This document shows, piece after piece, positions 1 through 6,450 of a DNA stretch of 7,492 bases. This stretch comes from an uncultured Atopobiaceae bacterium (lineage in GTDB: Bacteria; Actinomycetota; Coriobacteriia; Coriobacteriales; Atopobiaceae). The DNA lies in assembly GCA_947626465.1 (NCBI GenBank), contig CANQSI010000043.1, positions 1 to 7,492 of the forward strand, in the 5' to 3' direction. The position numbers and the translations under genes are program-made. The stretch's first letter is position 1. Every line of letters starts with the position of its first letter. The notes below the pieces were generated by a model. The model did not search any database, was not told where the DNA came from, and worked only from the letters and a program-made list of their open reading frames with translations.

Positions 1-246
1 AGGCGCCAGTCGATCTTCAGGCTCGGCTCGCACAACTGGTGGCTCTGGGGATCCTTCGCGCTCTCGCTCGTGCTCACCACGACCGTCGTCGAGGTGCCGT
101 TCCTCGTGGAGCTCTTCGACTTCACCGAGCTCCCGGCCCACGCCTACTTCATCGCCATGGGCATCGCCTTCCTGATCATCCCGATCATGGAGATCTACAA
201 GGCCTGCTGGCGCGCGCACGATAAGCGCAAGGGCATCGTGGCCTAG
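1..246 (+). CDS. P-type cation-transporting ATPase, C-terminal fragment (5' end outside window)
   Basis: The reading frame is open from base 1 and stops at TAG 244-246, giving the last 81 residues of a larger protein. It begins RRQSIFRLGSHNWWLWGSFA, followed by two hydrophobic segments (about residues 16-36 and 47-63). It ends in a basic tail with the motif EIYKACWR. This layout (N-x-W-LW, helix, VPFL..LF, helix, E-x-x-K near the end) is typical of the Cation_ATPase_C domain, the last membrane helices of P2-type Ca2+/Mg2+ ATPases of the PacL/MgtA kind. Such pumps use ATP to move cations across the plasma membrane. The catalytic DKTGT loop lies outside the window, so the transported ion cannot be named. 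rsgA starts 22 bases downstream on the same strand, so the two may share a transcript. The family call is fairly sure; the subfamily is not. Confidence 0.75.
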   Translation, partial: RRQSIFRLGSHNWWLWGSFALSLVLTTTVVEVPFLVELFDFTELPAHAYFIAMGIAFLIIPIMEIYKACWRAHDKRKGIVA

Positions 247-268
247 CTCGGGAAACCGCACATCTGAC

Positions 269-1507
269 GTGGCAAAGCGCTCCAAGGGAAAGACGAAGGT
301 CCGCACCTCCTCGCTCGCGCGCGGTGCGAAGGCGAGGAGGAAGAAGGGCGGCACGGGGACGCTTGGAGACTCCTCGGCGCTCCGCGGGCTTCCCGCGCTC
401 GAGGGCCTCGCGCGCGTGCCGGCGTTTGGCGACCTCTCGCCCTCGAAGCGCCAACGCGCGGCGTATCAGGCGTTCGTGGAGGCCTGCGAGGGCGATCCCG
501 AGCTCGAGCTCGGATTCGTGTGCCGGCTTGATCGCAACTTTCCCGCCGTGCGCTCCGCTTCGGGGCTCTACCGGGCTGAGCACGCAGAACGCATCTACAA
601 AGGCGATCTCGAGCGCCCCGCGGTGGGGGATTGGGTGGTGCTTCGGCGCCCGGAGGCCCACGACGTGGCGCTCATCGAGGAGGTGCTCCCGCGCGAGCAG
701 GCGCTCGTGCGCTGGCGGGGAAGCCAGCGTGGCGATTTGCAGGTGCTCGCGGCGAACGTCGATCTCGTCCTCATCGCACAACCGCTCGGGCGCGAGGCGC
801 TCTCGCTCAATCGCATCGCGCGCTCCGCCGTGGTGGCGGCTGATAGCGGGGCGGACATCGCCGTGCTCCTCACGAAGGCCGACCGCGCGGCGTCGCCTGC
901 GGAACTTGCGCACGACGTGGCGAGCGTGCGCGCGCTTTTGGGGGAGAACGTGCAGGTAGTGGCGCTTGCGGCGCTCGATGCCGCCACGCGCGAAGGCGCG
1001 GATATGGAGGCGCGCGCCGAGGCCTGCCGCACGGCCGGCGGACACTTCGGCCTCGCAAGCGTGCGCGAGCTCGTGGCGCCGGGAACCACCGCGCTCGTGC
1101 TCGGGGAATCGGGCGCGGGCAAGTCGACGCTCTTGAACGCGCTCCTCGGCGAGGAGGCGCTCGAAACGTCGAGCGTGAGGCGCGCAGACGACGCGGGGCG
1201 CCACACGACGGTCGCCCGCCGCATGGTGAAGGTGCCGCATGCGGGCGTGATCATCGACTGTCCCGGCTTGAGGAACCTTCCCCTCGTGGGGCACGAGCAT
1301 GGGCTCGAGAAGGTGTTCGGCGAGGTCGCCGAGCGTGCGTGGGAGTGTCGCTTCCGCGACTGCACGCACCATGGCGAACCGGGATGTGCGCTCGCCGCGG
1401 CTTTCGAGGCGGCCGACATCCGTCCCGAGCGCATCGAGGCGTATATCGCGCTTCTGGACGAGATGCGTCGCCACGCGAGCGCGCTTGATCCCGACGTGGC
1501 GCTCTAG
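269..1507 (+). CDS. rsgA: Ribosome small-subunit-dependent GTPase A (RsgA/YjeQ)
   Basis: A 412-residue cytoplasmic GTPase that acts late in 30S ribosomal subunit maturation. The first 30 residues are very basic (MAKRSKGKTK, KARRKK), as in the rRNA-binding N-terminus of E. coli RsgA. An OB-fold spans about residues 79-150, with GDWVVLRR at 120-127. The GTPase domain is circularly permuted in the RsgA manner: the G4-type motif TKAD (202-205) comes before the P-loop GESGAGKST (279-287), the switch segment GRHTT (310-314) and G3 DCPG (330-333). The zinc site C360, C365, H367, C373 follows in the family pattern CRFRDCTHHGEPGC. G4 has Thr where Asn is usual, which is common in this family. The GTG start at 269 has only a weak upstream purine run (GGGAAA, 250-255) but keeps the basic N-terminus; no later in-frame start does. 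A hairpin with a T-run follows the stop. The gene has no functional link to the pilus genes. Confidence 0.95.
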   Translation: MAKRSKGKTKVRTSSLARGAKARRKKGGTGTLGDSSALRGLPALEGLARVPAFGDLSPSKRQRAAYQAFVEACEGDPELELGFVCRLDRNFPAVRSASGLYRAEHAERIYKGDLERPAVGDWVVLRRPEAHDVALIEEVLPREQALVRWRGSQRGDLQVLAANVDLVLIAQPLGREALSLNRIARSAVVAADSGADIAVLLTKADRAASPAELAHDVASVRALLGENVQVVALAALDAATREGADMEARAEACRTAGGHFGLASVRELVAPGTTALVLGESGAGKSTLLNALLGEEALETSSVRRADDAGRHTTVARRMVKVPHAGVIIDCPGLRNLPLVGHEHGLEKVFGEVAERAWECRFRDCTHHGEPGCALAAAFEAADIRPERIEAYIALLDEMRRHASALDPDVAL

Positions 1508-1545
1508 GGGCGAAACGCCGCTCTTCCCCTCCGATTGAGGAGATC

Positions 1546-1590
1546 GTGTGGATGGGGAGCCGATTCTCCACCATCCGCACACAGGTTTTT
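1546..1590 (+). terminator. Probable intrinsic terminator of rsgA
   Basis: The left arm GTGTG-GATGG-GGAG (1546-1559) pairs with the right arm CTCC-A-CCATC-CG-CACAC (1566-1582) across a 6-base loop. The result is 14 base pairs with two bulges on the right side (one base and two bases). Five T residues follow at 1586-1590, three bases after the stem. It starts 39 bases after the rsgA stop. The bulges and the AGG between stem and T-run make it less than ideal. It could instead be a symmetric protein-binding site. Confidence 0.5.
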
Positions 1591-1721
1591 CCGAGGTTTT
1601 GCACAGGGCTTGAGCTCGGCTTTTCATTGATTTGTTGGACGGTTGTCAGACCCCGGTCAGCTCGACGTCGTAGTTTTCGGCGTCTGAGGGGATGCGCCCC
1701 GGAGGGCGGCTCGCACACTTG

Positions 1722-1749
1722 GGCTCCACCGCTCGTTTCGGGGGGAGCC
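1722..1749 (+). promoter_or_regulatory. Hairpin sequestering the ribosome binding site of the first pilus gene
   Basis: GGCTCC (1722-1727) is perfectly complementary to GGAGCC (1744-1749). After one A/G mismatch (1728, 1743), CC (1729-1730) pairs with GG (1741-1742), leaving a 10-base loop. The right arm contains most of the purine-rich ribosome binding site GGGGGGAG (1740-1747) of the gene that starts at ATG 1752. In the folded RNA that site would be largely closed. The pairing is read directly from the sequence; the regulatory role is inference. Confidence 0.4.
1740..1747 (+). promoter_or_regulatory. Ribosome binding site deciding the start of the SAF/CpaB-like gene
   Basis: The run GGGGGGAG ends four bases before ATG 1752. 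An upstream in-frame ATG at 1692 has GAGGG directly against it with no spacing, and it would place 20 unrelated residues ahead of the signal sequence. The start at 1752 is therefore preferred. Confidence 0.7.
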
Positions 1750-1751
1750 AC

Positions 1752-2558
1752 ATGTCCAAGCGCTTTCGCCTCATACTTTCCGCCGCCTTCGGCGTGCTCG
1801 CGCTCATGGCCTGCCTGGGCTATGGCGAGCAGGTGCGTGCGGAGGCGGAAACGGATCGCGCCGAGGCGCTCGAGCGCTATGGCGGGGAGCTCGTGGGCAT
1901 CGTGGTGGCCACGCACGATCTCGAGCCGGGCGAGAAGGTCGATTCGCTCACCTGCGAGGAGCGCGACTGGGTGGCCGAGCTGGTGCCGGAGGGCACGCTC
2001 ACCTCCCTCGAGGATTCGCTCGGCCTCGTGCTCACCTCTCCCGTGAGTGCGGGAACGCCCATCACCGAAACGGCCGTTCGCGAGGATTCGGCCACGCTTC
2101 CCATCCCCGAGGGAACGGTCGCCATGGCCGTGGCGCTCGGCGATAAGACGGGCGTGGGCTCGGACGTGGCGCTTGGCACATCGCTCGTGGGCTATCGCGT
2201 CGTCGACGGCGAGACCCGCACGATTTCCACAGCGCTCACGGTCATCGGCTCAGGCGAGGCTTCTGGCGTCGCCGGGTCGTCCATCACCGTGGCGGTGCCC
2301 CTCCAAGACGTGGCGGCGTTCATCGCCGCGGCGACGGATGGGAGCCTGCGCCTCGTGCAGCCGGCCGACGGCCTCTATGGCTCAAGAGATGCGAGCTCAG
2401 ACGCCGAATCCCAAGACATGGGCGTCCAAGGGGATCCCGTGGCTCCCTCAGAGGTTGTCGCCGAGGAGGACGATGCCGAGATCGGAGAGGCATTCGTCGC
2501 GGACTCCTATGGCGAGGTTCCTTCGCAAAACGACGTTCCAACCGAGGCGATCCCGTAA
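1752..2558 (+). CDS. cpaB: SAF-domain Flp pilus assembly protein, CpaB/RcpC-like
   Basis: A 268-residue envelope protein, the first gene of the Tad pilus locus. The N-terminus is a signal or anchor: basic SKRFR (2-6), hydrophobic core at about 7-20, then a lipobox-like LMAC (18-21). The mature part is predicted to be extracytoplasmic. Residues 46-112 (GELVGIVVATHDLEPGEKVD through SPVSAGTPIT) match a SAF domain, in which VVA..DL.PGE and a later V..G.PI are characteristic. Residues 118-204 (IPEGTVAMAV through SLRLV) fit the second CpaB/RcpC domain. The last 60 or so residues are acidic, low-complexity and probably disordered. CpaB proteins are membrane-attached accessory factors of Flp pilus assembly. 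In diderms they work with the secretin; in a monoderm they probably contact the cell-wall side of the machine. The stop codon overlaps the tadZ ribosome binding site. SAF domains also occur in other proteins, but position makes CpaB by far the likeliest identity. Confidence 0.8.
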   Translation: MSKRFRLILSAAFGVLALMACLGYGEQVRAEAETDRAEALERYGGELVGIVVATHDLEPGEKVDSLTCEERDWVAELVPEGTLTSLEDSLGLVLTSPVSAGTPITETAVREDSATLPIPEGTVAMAVALGDKTGVGSDVALGTSLVGYRVVDGETRTISTALTVIGSGEASGVAGSSITVAVPLQDVAAFIAAATDGSLRLVQPADGLYGSRDASSDAESQDMGVQGDPVAPSEVVAEEDDAEIGEAFVADSYGEVPSQNDVPTEAIP

Positions 2559-2562
2559 GGAG
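2557..2562 (+). promoter_or_regulatory. Ribosome binding site of tadZ, overlapping the upstream stop codon
   Basis: AAGGAG begins inside the TAA stop (2556-2558) of the preceding gene and lies five bases before ATG 2568. This fixes the tadZ start and suggests that ribosomes finishing the SAF gene re-initiate here. Confidence 0.75.
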
Positions 2563-2567
2563 CAGCC

Positions 2568-4196
2568 ATGATCACCGATCGCGAAAGCCAGAGCCCGATA
2601 TCGCTCATCAGCACCGACGGGGAGCCGTGGAAAGACGAGGTGTGCCGCACGGACGGGCTCGATGTGGACGTCTTCGACGATCCATGGGCGCTTCGCCAGG
2701 CGCTCCTCGACGCACCTTCAGGACGAAGGCGCGTGTTGGTGGGGAGCACGAACCCCATCGACCCCGTGAACGTGGCGGCTGCGCTTGCGCATGATGGGCG
2801 AGCACGCGGCGTCTACCTCGTGGCCGAGAGGCCTTCCGGCTCGCTGCGCTCGCGCGCCGCCCAGGCGAAGATCACGCAGGTGCTCGAGCCGTGGGAGGTC
2901 TCGGGAGCCCTCGGACTCGAGCGCCTCCACGAACGCGCACGGCAAGCCCTGAGCCGCCCCGATGCACGACTGGGGCACGAGGTGGGTGAGCCACTCGAAG
3001 TCGACGAGGTGGCCCATCAGCGCCTTTTCTTCCGCTCTCTGCCCACGATCGAAGCGGCTGAGGCAGCCGATGCCTCGTCGCCGTGGGGAGACGATCTCGA
3101 GGAACCGGAGTTTGGCAGCGTCGAGGGTGCCCGAGGCCCATCAATCTCCTCAAAACGCACCGCCGGCGCAACCCTCCCGCGCCAGACTCCGGGCCTCGAG
3201 GATCCTTCTTCGCCCAAGCGACGGCTTCGCCATAAGCCCTTCCCCTCACGCTCCCAGGAGGCGCGTGAGACCCGTCGGGCGAGCGCGGACGACACCGCGC
3301 AGATGCCAGTCGCCTCGAGCGAGGCCGCGCACGCTTCGCTTCACCTCGTACCGCGTGAGGGCCTAGACAAGGGCTCGCCACGGCTCGTGCTCGTGAGCGG
3401 GCGCGGGGGAGTGGGCAAGAGCGCCATCGCGGCGCTCATGGCCGCCACCGCCGCCTCATGGGGCATGGAGGTGGCCCTCGTCGACCTCGACCTCGCCTTC
3501 GGCAACCTCTTCGGCTACTTCGGGCTTGACGGCCCCGCCGACATGACACCGCTCGCCACCGCCGATCTCGAGACGGAACTCGAGCGGGTGGGGCGGCAGG
3601 TGGCCGAGCGCCTCACGCTCTTCGGACCCTGCGTGAAGCCGGAGTTTTCGGAGACCGTGGCGCCTCGCGTCGCAGAGATCCTCGAGTGGCTATCCGCCTC
3701 GTTCGACCTCGTGGTTGTGGATGGGGGCACCTCGTGGGGAGACGCCGTGGCCGAGGCCACGCAGATGGCGTCTCGGCTGCTCGTGTGCTCAGACGAACGC
3801 GCGGGGGCCATTGGCACCCTCTCTCGCGTGGGGCTTCTCGCGCAGCGCCTCGGCGTGGCTCGTACGCGCATCTGCCGCCTCATCAATCGGTGCGATCCCA
3901 GGCATCGCGACGAGGGCTTCATCAGCCGAGCGGACGCGGGATTCGAGACCGCCCGGCAGCTCTCCATCTTCGAAGGGGGCATCGAGGTGGGAGAGCTCAT
4001 GAGCGCGGGCCATGCCGCGGAGCTCGTAGACCTCCCCAATGCATTCTCGGAGAGCGTGGCGCACCACCTCGCGCTCATCCTCTCCGAACTCGGTGTCCTT
4101 CCCGATGACGAGCGCGCACGAAAGGCCGCGGGGGAGAAGCGCGAGAGGGGCAAGCGCGCCGAGGTGTTCCCGTTCTTCAGGGCGCTCGCATCATGA
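2568..4196 (+). CDS. tadZ: TadZ/CpaE-like pilus assembly ATPase (ParA/MinD superfamily)
   Basis: A 542-residue cytoplasmic protein. TadZ/CpaE proteins place the Tad machine in the cell. Residues about 10-125 look like a degenerate response-regulator receiver fold: where the phosphorylated Asp would end strand 3 there is VLVGS (56-60). Residues about 126-258 form a charged Ser/Pro-rich linker with no visible domain. From about 270 to 510 runs a ParA/MinD-type ATPase. Its Walker A is GRGGVGKS (278-285), Walker A' is VDLDLAFGN (305-313, with D306 and D308) and Walker B is LVVVDGG (381-387, with D385). The usual signature lysine of the deviant Walker A is R279 here. The C-terminus (519-542) is a basic cluster followed by VFPFFRAL, which resembles a membrane-targeting tail. 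The protein is longer than many homologues because of the linker. Its ATGA overlap with tadA suggests translational coupling. A general MinD-like protein is the alternative, but the neighbours make TadZ firm. Confidence 0.9.
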   Translation: MITDRESQSPISLISTDGEPWKDEVCRTDGLDVDVFDDPWALRQALLDAPSGRRRVLVGSTNPIDPVNVAAALAHDGRARGVYLVAERPSGSLRSRAAQAKITQVLEPWEVSGALGLERLHERARQALSRPDARLGHEVGEPLEVDEVAHQRLFFRSLPTIEAAEAADASSPWGDDLEEPEFGSVEGARGPSISSKRTAGATLPRQTPGLEDPSSPKRRLRHKPFPSRSQEARETRRASADDTAQMPVASSEAAHASLHLVPREGLDKGSPRLVLVSGRGGVGKSAIAALMAATAASWGMEVALVDLDLAFGNLFGYFGLDGPADMTPLATADLETELERVGRQVAERLTLFGPCVKPEFSETVAPRVAEILEWLSASFDLVVVDGGTSWGDAVAEATQMASRLLVCSDERAGAIGTLSRVGLLAQRLGVARTRICRLINRCDPRHRDEGFISRADAGFETARQLSIFEGGIEVGELMSAGHAAELVDLPNAFSESVAHHLALILSELGVLPDDERARKAAGEKRERGKRAEVFPFFRALAS

Positions 4197-5527
4197 GCCT
4201 CCTCGAGCGGGTCATAGCCTCGCAGGCAGATGTGGAGGAAGTCGATCCCAGGCCGAGCCTTCGGCCTCTCAGGGACCAGCTAAAACGCGACCTCGTGGAG
4301 CGGCTCGGATTGAAGGCCATCGCGGGCGTCGTGGGCTCCGAGAGCGCCGAGCGCTCACGCAGCGAACTCGCCGTCACCCTCGAGGCGCTCCTCAACGAGA
4401 ACGACTACCACTTCCTGGGAAGCGAGGAGCGAAGCCAGCTCATCTCCGAGGTGCTCGACGAGGTGGTGGGGCTCGGGCCCATCCAACCCCTCCTCGACGA
4501 TCCGAGCGTCACCGAGGTGATGGTGAACGGCACGAACTCGCTCTTCTTCGAGCGAGGGGGACGGCTGCTCGAAGCCGGGCGAGTCTTCGAGAGCGCCGAG
4601 CAGATCCTCCTCGTGGTGGATCGCATCCTCGCCCCGCTCGGACGTCGGCTCGATGAGTCGAGCCCGATCGTGAATGCGCGACTTGCCAACGGCGACCGCG
4701 TGAACGCGGTGATCGCCCCCATCGCCATCGATGGGCCCGTGGTGACGATCCGCAAGTTCACCGGGCGCATCCACCGCCTCGAGAGCCTCGTGGCGATGGG
4801 AAGCCTTCCCGCGTGGTACGCGCGGCTGCTCTCCCAGGCGGTGATGTGCCGGCAGGACATCGCCGTGGCGGGGGGTACGGGCTCGGGGAAGACCACCCTC
4901 CTGAACGCGCTCTCGGCTGAGATCAGCCATGCCGAGCGGATCGTGACGATCGAGGATTCCGCCGAGCTCGCCTTCGACGAACATCCCCATGTGGTGCGCC
5001 TCGAGGCGAGGGACGCCTCCGTGGAGGGACGCGGGCAGGTGACCATCCGCGATCTCGTGACGAATGCCCTGCGTATGCGCCCCGACCGCATCATCGTGGG
5101 CGAGGTGCGCGGCGCCGAGTGCGTCGACATGCTCCAGGCGATGAACACGGGCCACGACGGTTCCATGACCACGCTCCACGCGGGCACGGAGGACGAGGCG
5201 ATCCTTCGCCTCGTGCTCATGGCGCGCTTCGGCATGGACCTCCCCGCGCAGATCCTCGAGGAGCAGATCGCGACCGCGCTCGACCTCATCGTGATGAGCA
5301 AGCGCATGGCCTCGGGTGAGCGGCGCGTGACCTCGGCCTCTGCGGTCTCGAGGGCGGCCGATGGGAGCGTGGCGCTCTCGCCGATCGTCACCTACGACGA
5401 GGAGCACGACCACTGGGAGCTCGTCTGCGAACCGCCGTTCATGCAGGGAGAGGCGACTCCGAAGGCCCAGGTTGCGCCGCGTGCAAATGACGGCCCCGCT
5501 GCTTCGGCATGGGGGGTGGCGGCGTGA
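4193..5527 (+). CDS. tadA: TadA/CpaF pilus assembly motor ATPase (type II/IV secretion family)
   Basis: A 444-residue cytoplasmic ATPase that powers Flp pilus assembly from the base of the TadB/TadC platform, by family knowledge as a hexamer. The N-terminal domain contains the CpaF-like segments GLGPIQPLLDDPSVTEVMVN (93-112) and SSPIVNARLANGDRVN (156-171). The motor domain carries Walker A GGTGSGKT (227-234), the Asp box TIEDSAEL (252-259), Walker B RMRPDRIIVGEVRG (294-307, catalytic E304) and the His box TTLHAG (326-331, H329). All key residues are present, so the enzyme should be active. After about residue 410 there is an Ala/Pro-rich tail that is not part of the core. The ATG overlaps the tadZ stop (ATGA), with only a weak purine run upstream, so translation is probably coupled. 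The stop shares a base with the tadB start. Conjugation-type VirB11 ATPases are related, but gene order identifies this one as TadA. Confidence 0.96.
   Translation: MSLLERVIASQADVEEVDPRPSLRPLRDQLKRDLVERLGLKAIAGVVGSESAERSRSELAVTLEALLNENDYHFLGSEERSQLISEVLDEVVGLGPIQPLLDDPSVTEVMVNGTNSLFFERGGRLLEAGRVFESAEQILLVVDRILAPLGRRLDESSPIVNARLANGDRVNAVIAPIAIDGPVVTIRKFTGRIHRLESLVAMGSLPAWYARLLSQAVMCRQDIAVAGGTGSGKTTLLNALSAEISHAERIVTIEDSAELAFDEHPHVVRLEARDASVEGRGQVTIRDLVTNALRMRPDRIIVGEVRGAECVDMLQAMNTGHDGSMTTLHAGTEDEAILRLVLMARFGMDLPAQILEEQIATALDLIVMSKRMASGERRVTSASAVSRAADGSVALSPIVTYDEEHDHWELVCEPPFMQGEATPKAQVAPRANDGPAASAWGVAA
5511..5519 (+). promoter_or_regulatory. Ribosome binding site deciding the tadB start
   Basis: GGGGGGTGG lies seven bases before ATG 5527, which forms a TGATG junction with the tadA stop. 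An in-frame ATG at 5509 sits immediately before this run, has no ribosome binding site of its own and would add only MGGGGV. GTG 5524 is also in frame. ATG 5527 is preferred. Confidence 0.6.
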
Positions 5528-6450
5528 TGGCGTGCGTGGTGTGTTGCCTCTTTGCCATGGTGGCCGCGAATCTCTTCCTCGCCCCTGCCGTAGGGCATGC
5601 GCAGGCCTCGCGGATCCTCTTCCACCGGCGCCTTATCGACGCATGCGAGTGGCTCGGATCCCTGCCGGTGGTGAGCGAGATCTCAGATAGCGAGTCGTGG
5701 CTCACCTGCGAGGACGCGCTTCGCGACGCGGCGGCCGCACGACAGCTCTACCTCGGGCGCCGTGGGGCAGCGGGGGCGATCATCGCAGCCCTTCTCGCAG
5801 GGAGTCTCGTGGTGGCGTGGCTCGCGGGATCGCCCGTCGTCGCTCCGGTGGCCCTCATCGCCGCCTTCATGGCGGTGCCCGCCGTGGCGGCGTCGATTGA
5901 GCGCGCCCGTCGGGACGCCATCGACGCCGCCATGCCCGATCTCCTTCGCTCGCTCTCCTCGAGTTTGGGCGCGGGAATGACGCTCACGCAGGCGATCGGC
6001 TACGTGGGCTCCCACACGAAGGGCGATGCCGGACGCGCATTCCTGAGGGCGAGCCTTGCGGTGCAGTGCGGGATGTCGGTCTCCGAGGCGCTCTCGGAGC
6101 TAGAGCACACGCTCGAGGCCCCGGGAGTTGCGCTCCTTACCTGCGCGCTCACGGTGTCGCAGCGCACGGGCGCTCCCCTCGACGACCTCCTCCGTCGCTC
6201 GGCGGCGCTCGTCGAGGAGCAGCAGGCGCTCAAGGCCGAGCTCGGCACGAAGACCGCGCAAGTGCGGCTCTCGGCGCACGTGGTGATGGCCCTTCCCGCG
6301 GCGCTCGTAGCGTTTCTCGCCATGCTCACGCCGGATTATCGCCAGGGGCTCTCCACGCCGGTGGGGCTCGCCTGCCTCCTCATCGCCGTCGTGCTCGACG
6401 TGGTGGCGCTCTTCGCGATGCGCCGGATCATGGCGGGGGTGAAGCCATGA
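5527..6450 (+). CDS. tadB: TadB, inner-membrane platform protein of the Flp pilus (T2SSF domain)
   Basis: A 307-residue integral membrane protein that, with TadC, forms the platform on which the TadA motor acts. Predicted membrane segments are at about 2-23, 81-101, 102-122, 250-268 and 278-298. The cytoplasmic loop at about 124-245 is a type II secretion system F domain, recognised by AMPDLLRSLSSSLGAGMTLT (135-154), SVSEALSEL (184-192) and GAPLDDLLRR (215-224). This order, with hydrophobic segments before and after one T2SSF domain of about 120 residues, is typical of TadB. The gene shares one base with tadA and four with tadC (ATGA), so the three platform and motor proteins are likely made in fixed ratio. 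The polypeptide is slightly shorter at the N-terminus than some homologues but looks complete. TadB versus TadC is assigned from order and topology. Confidence 0.88.
   Translation: MACVVCCLFAMVAANLFLAPAVGHAQASRILFHRRLIDACEWLGSLPVVSEISDSESWLTCEDALRDAAAARQLYLGRRGAAGAIIAALLAGSLVVAWLAGSPVVAPVALIAAFMAVPAVAASIERARRDAIDAAMPDLLRSLSSSLGAGMTLTQAIGYVGSHTKGDAGRAFLRASLAVQCGMSVSEALSELEHTLEAPGVALLTCALTVSQRTGAPLDDLLRRSAALVEEQQALKAELGTKTAQVRLSAHVVMALPAALVAFLAMLTPDYRQGLSTPVGLACLLIAVVLDVVALFAMRRIMAGVKP

Larger units (their letters stand above)
1508..1751 (+). other. Intergenic region between rsgA and the pilus locus
   Basis: This 244-base gap is the only sizeable non-coding stretch in the window, and its middle (about 1586-1680) is clearly richer in T than the flanking genes. 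It holds a terminator-like hairpin at 1546-1590, a small GGGG/CCCC hairpin at 1688-1700 and a hairpin over the next ribosome binding site at 1722-1749. The promoter of the tad locus probably lies at about 1590-1690. I could not find a convincing -35/-10 pair: TTGCAC at 1599-1604 with TTTCAT at 1622-1627 (17-base spacer) matches the sigma-70 consensus at only 3 and 4 of 6 positions. I see no conserved small protein and no known riboswitch. Confidence 0.6.

Noticed and set aside
1547..1605. DnaA-box-like 9-mers TGTGGATGG (1547-1555, minus) and TTTTGCACA (1597-1605)
   Set aside because: Each matches the TTATCCACA consensus at only 7 of 9 positions. There is no cluster of good boxes and no dnaA or dnaN nearby, and the first is part of the terminator stem. 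Chance is sufficient explanation.
185..1627. Long open frame of 480 codons on the minus strand, antisense to rsgA
   Set aside because: It lies almost wholly opposite rsgA, whose motifs are unmistakable. Its translation is rich in Arg, His, Ala and Glu with no recognisable domain, as expected from an antisense frame of GC-rich DNA.
1600..1690. Cyclic-di-GMP class I riboswitch, prompted by GCACAGGGC at 1601-1609
   Set aside because: The short match is followed by none of the other conserved parts (no GACGCAAAGCCUCCGG-like segment and no matching second stem), so the resemblance is accidental.
1692..1751. Upstream ATG 1692 as start of the SAF gene
   Set aside because: It has no properly spaced ribosome binding site and would put MRPGGRLAHLGSTARFGGSH ahead of a clear signal sequence. 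ATG 1752 has GGGGGGAG at suitable spacing.
1546..2046. Plus-strand frame of 166 codons across the intergenic region into the SAF gene
   Set aside because: It is Arg/Ser-rich, runs through the terminator-like hairpin and overlaps the SAF gene in another frame. There is no domain or supporting ribosome binding site.
4355..5413. Long minus-strand frames of 352 and 328 codons opposite tadA
   Set aside because: These are antisense shadows of the TadA coding sequence. They have biased His/Arg/Glu or Ser/Arg composition, no domain, and no ribosome binding site that stands out.
6066..6446. In-frame extension of tadC upstream to ATG 6066
   Set aside because: The extra 127 codons overlap tadB in another frame and translate to Arg/Gly/Pro-rich sequence without membrane character. 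The ATGA junction at 6447 with an upstream GGGGGT is the better start.
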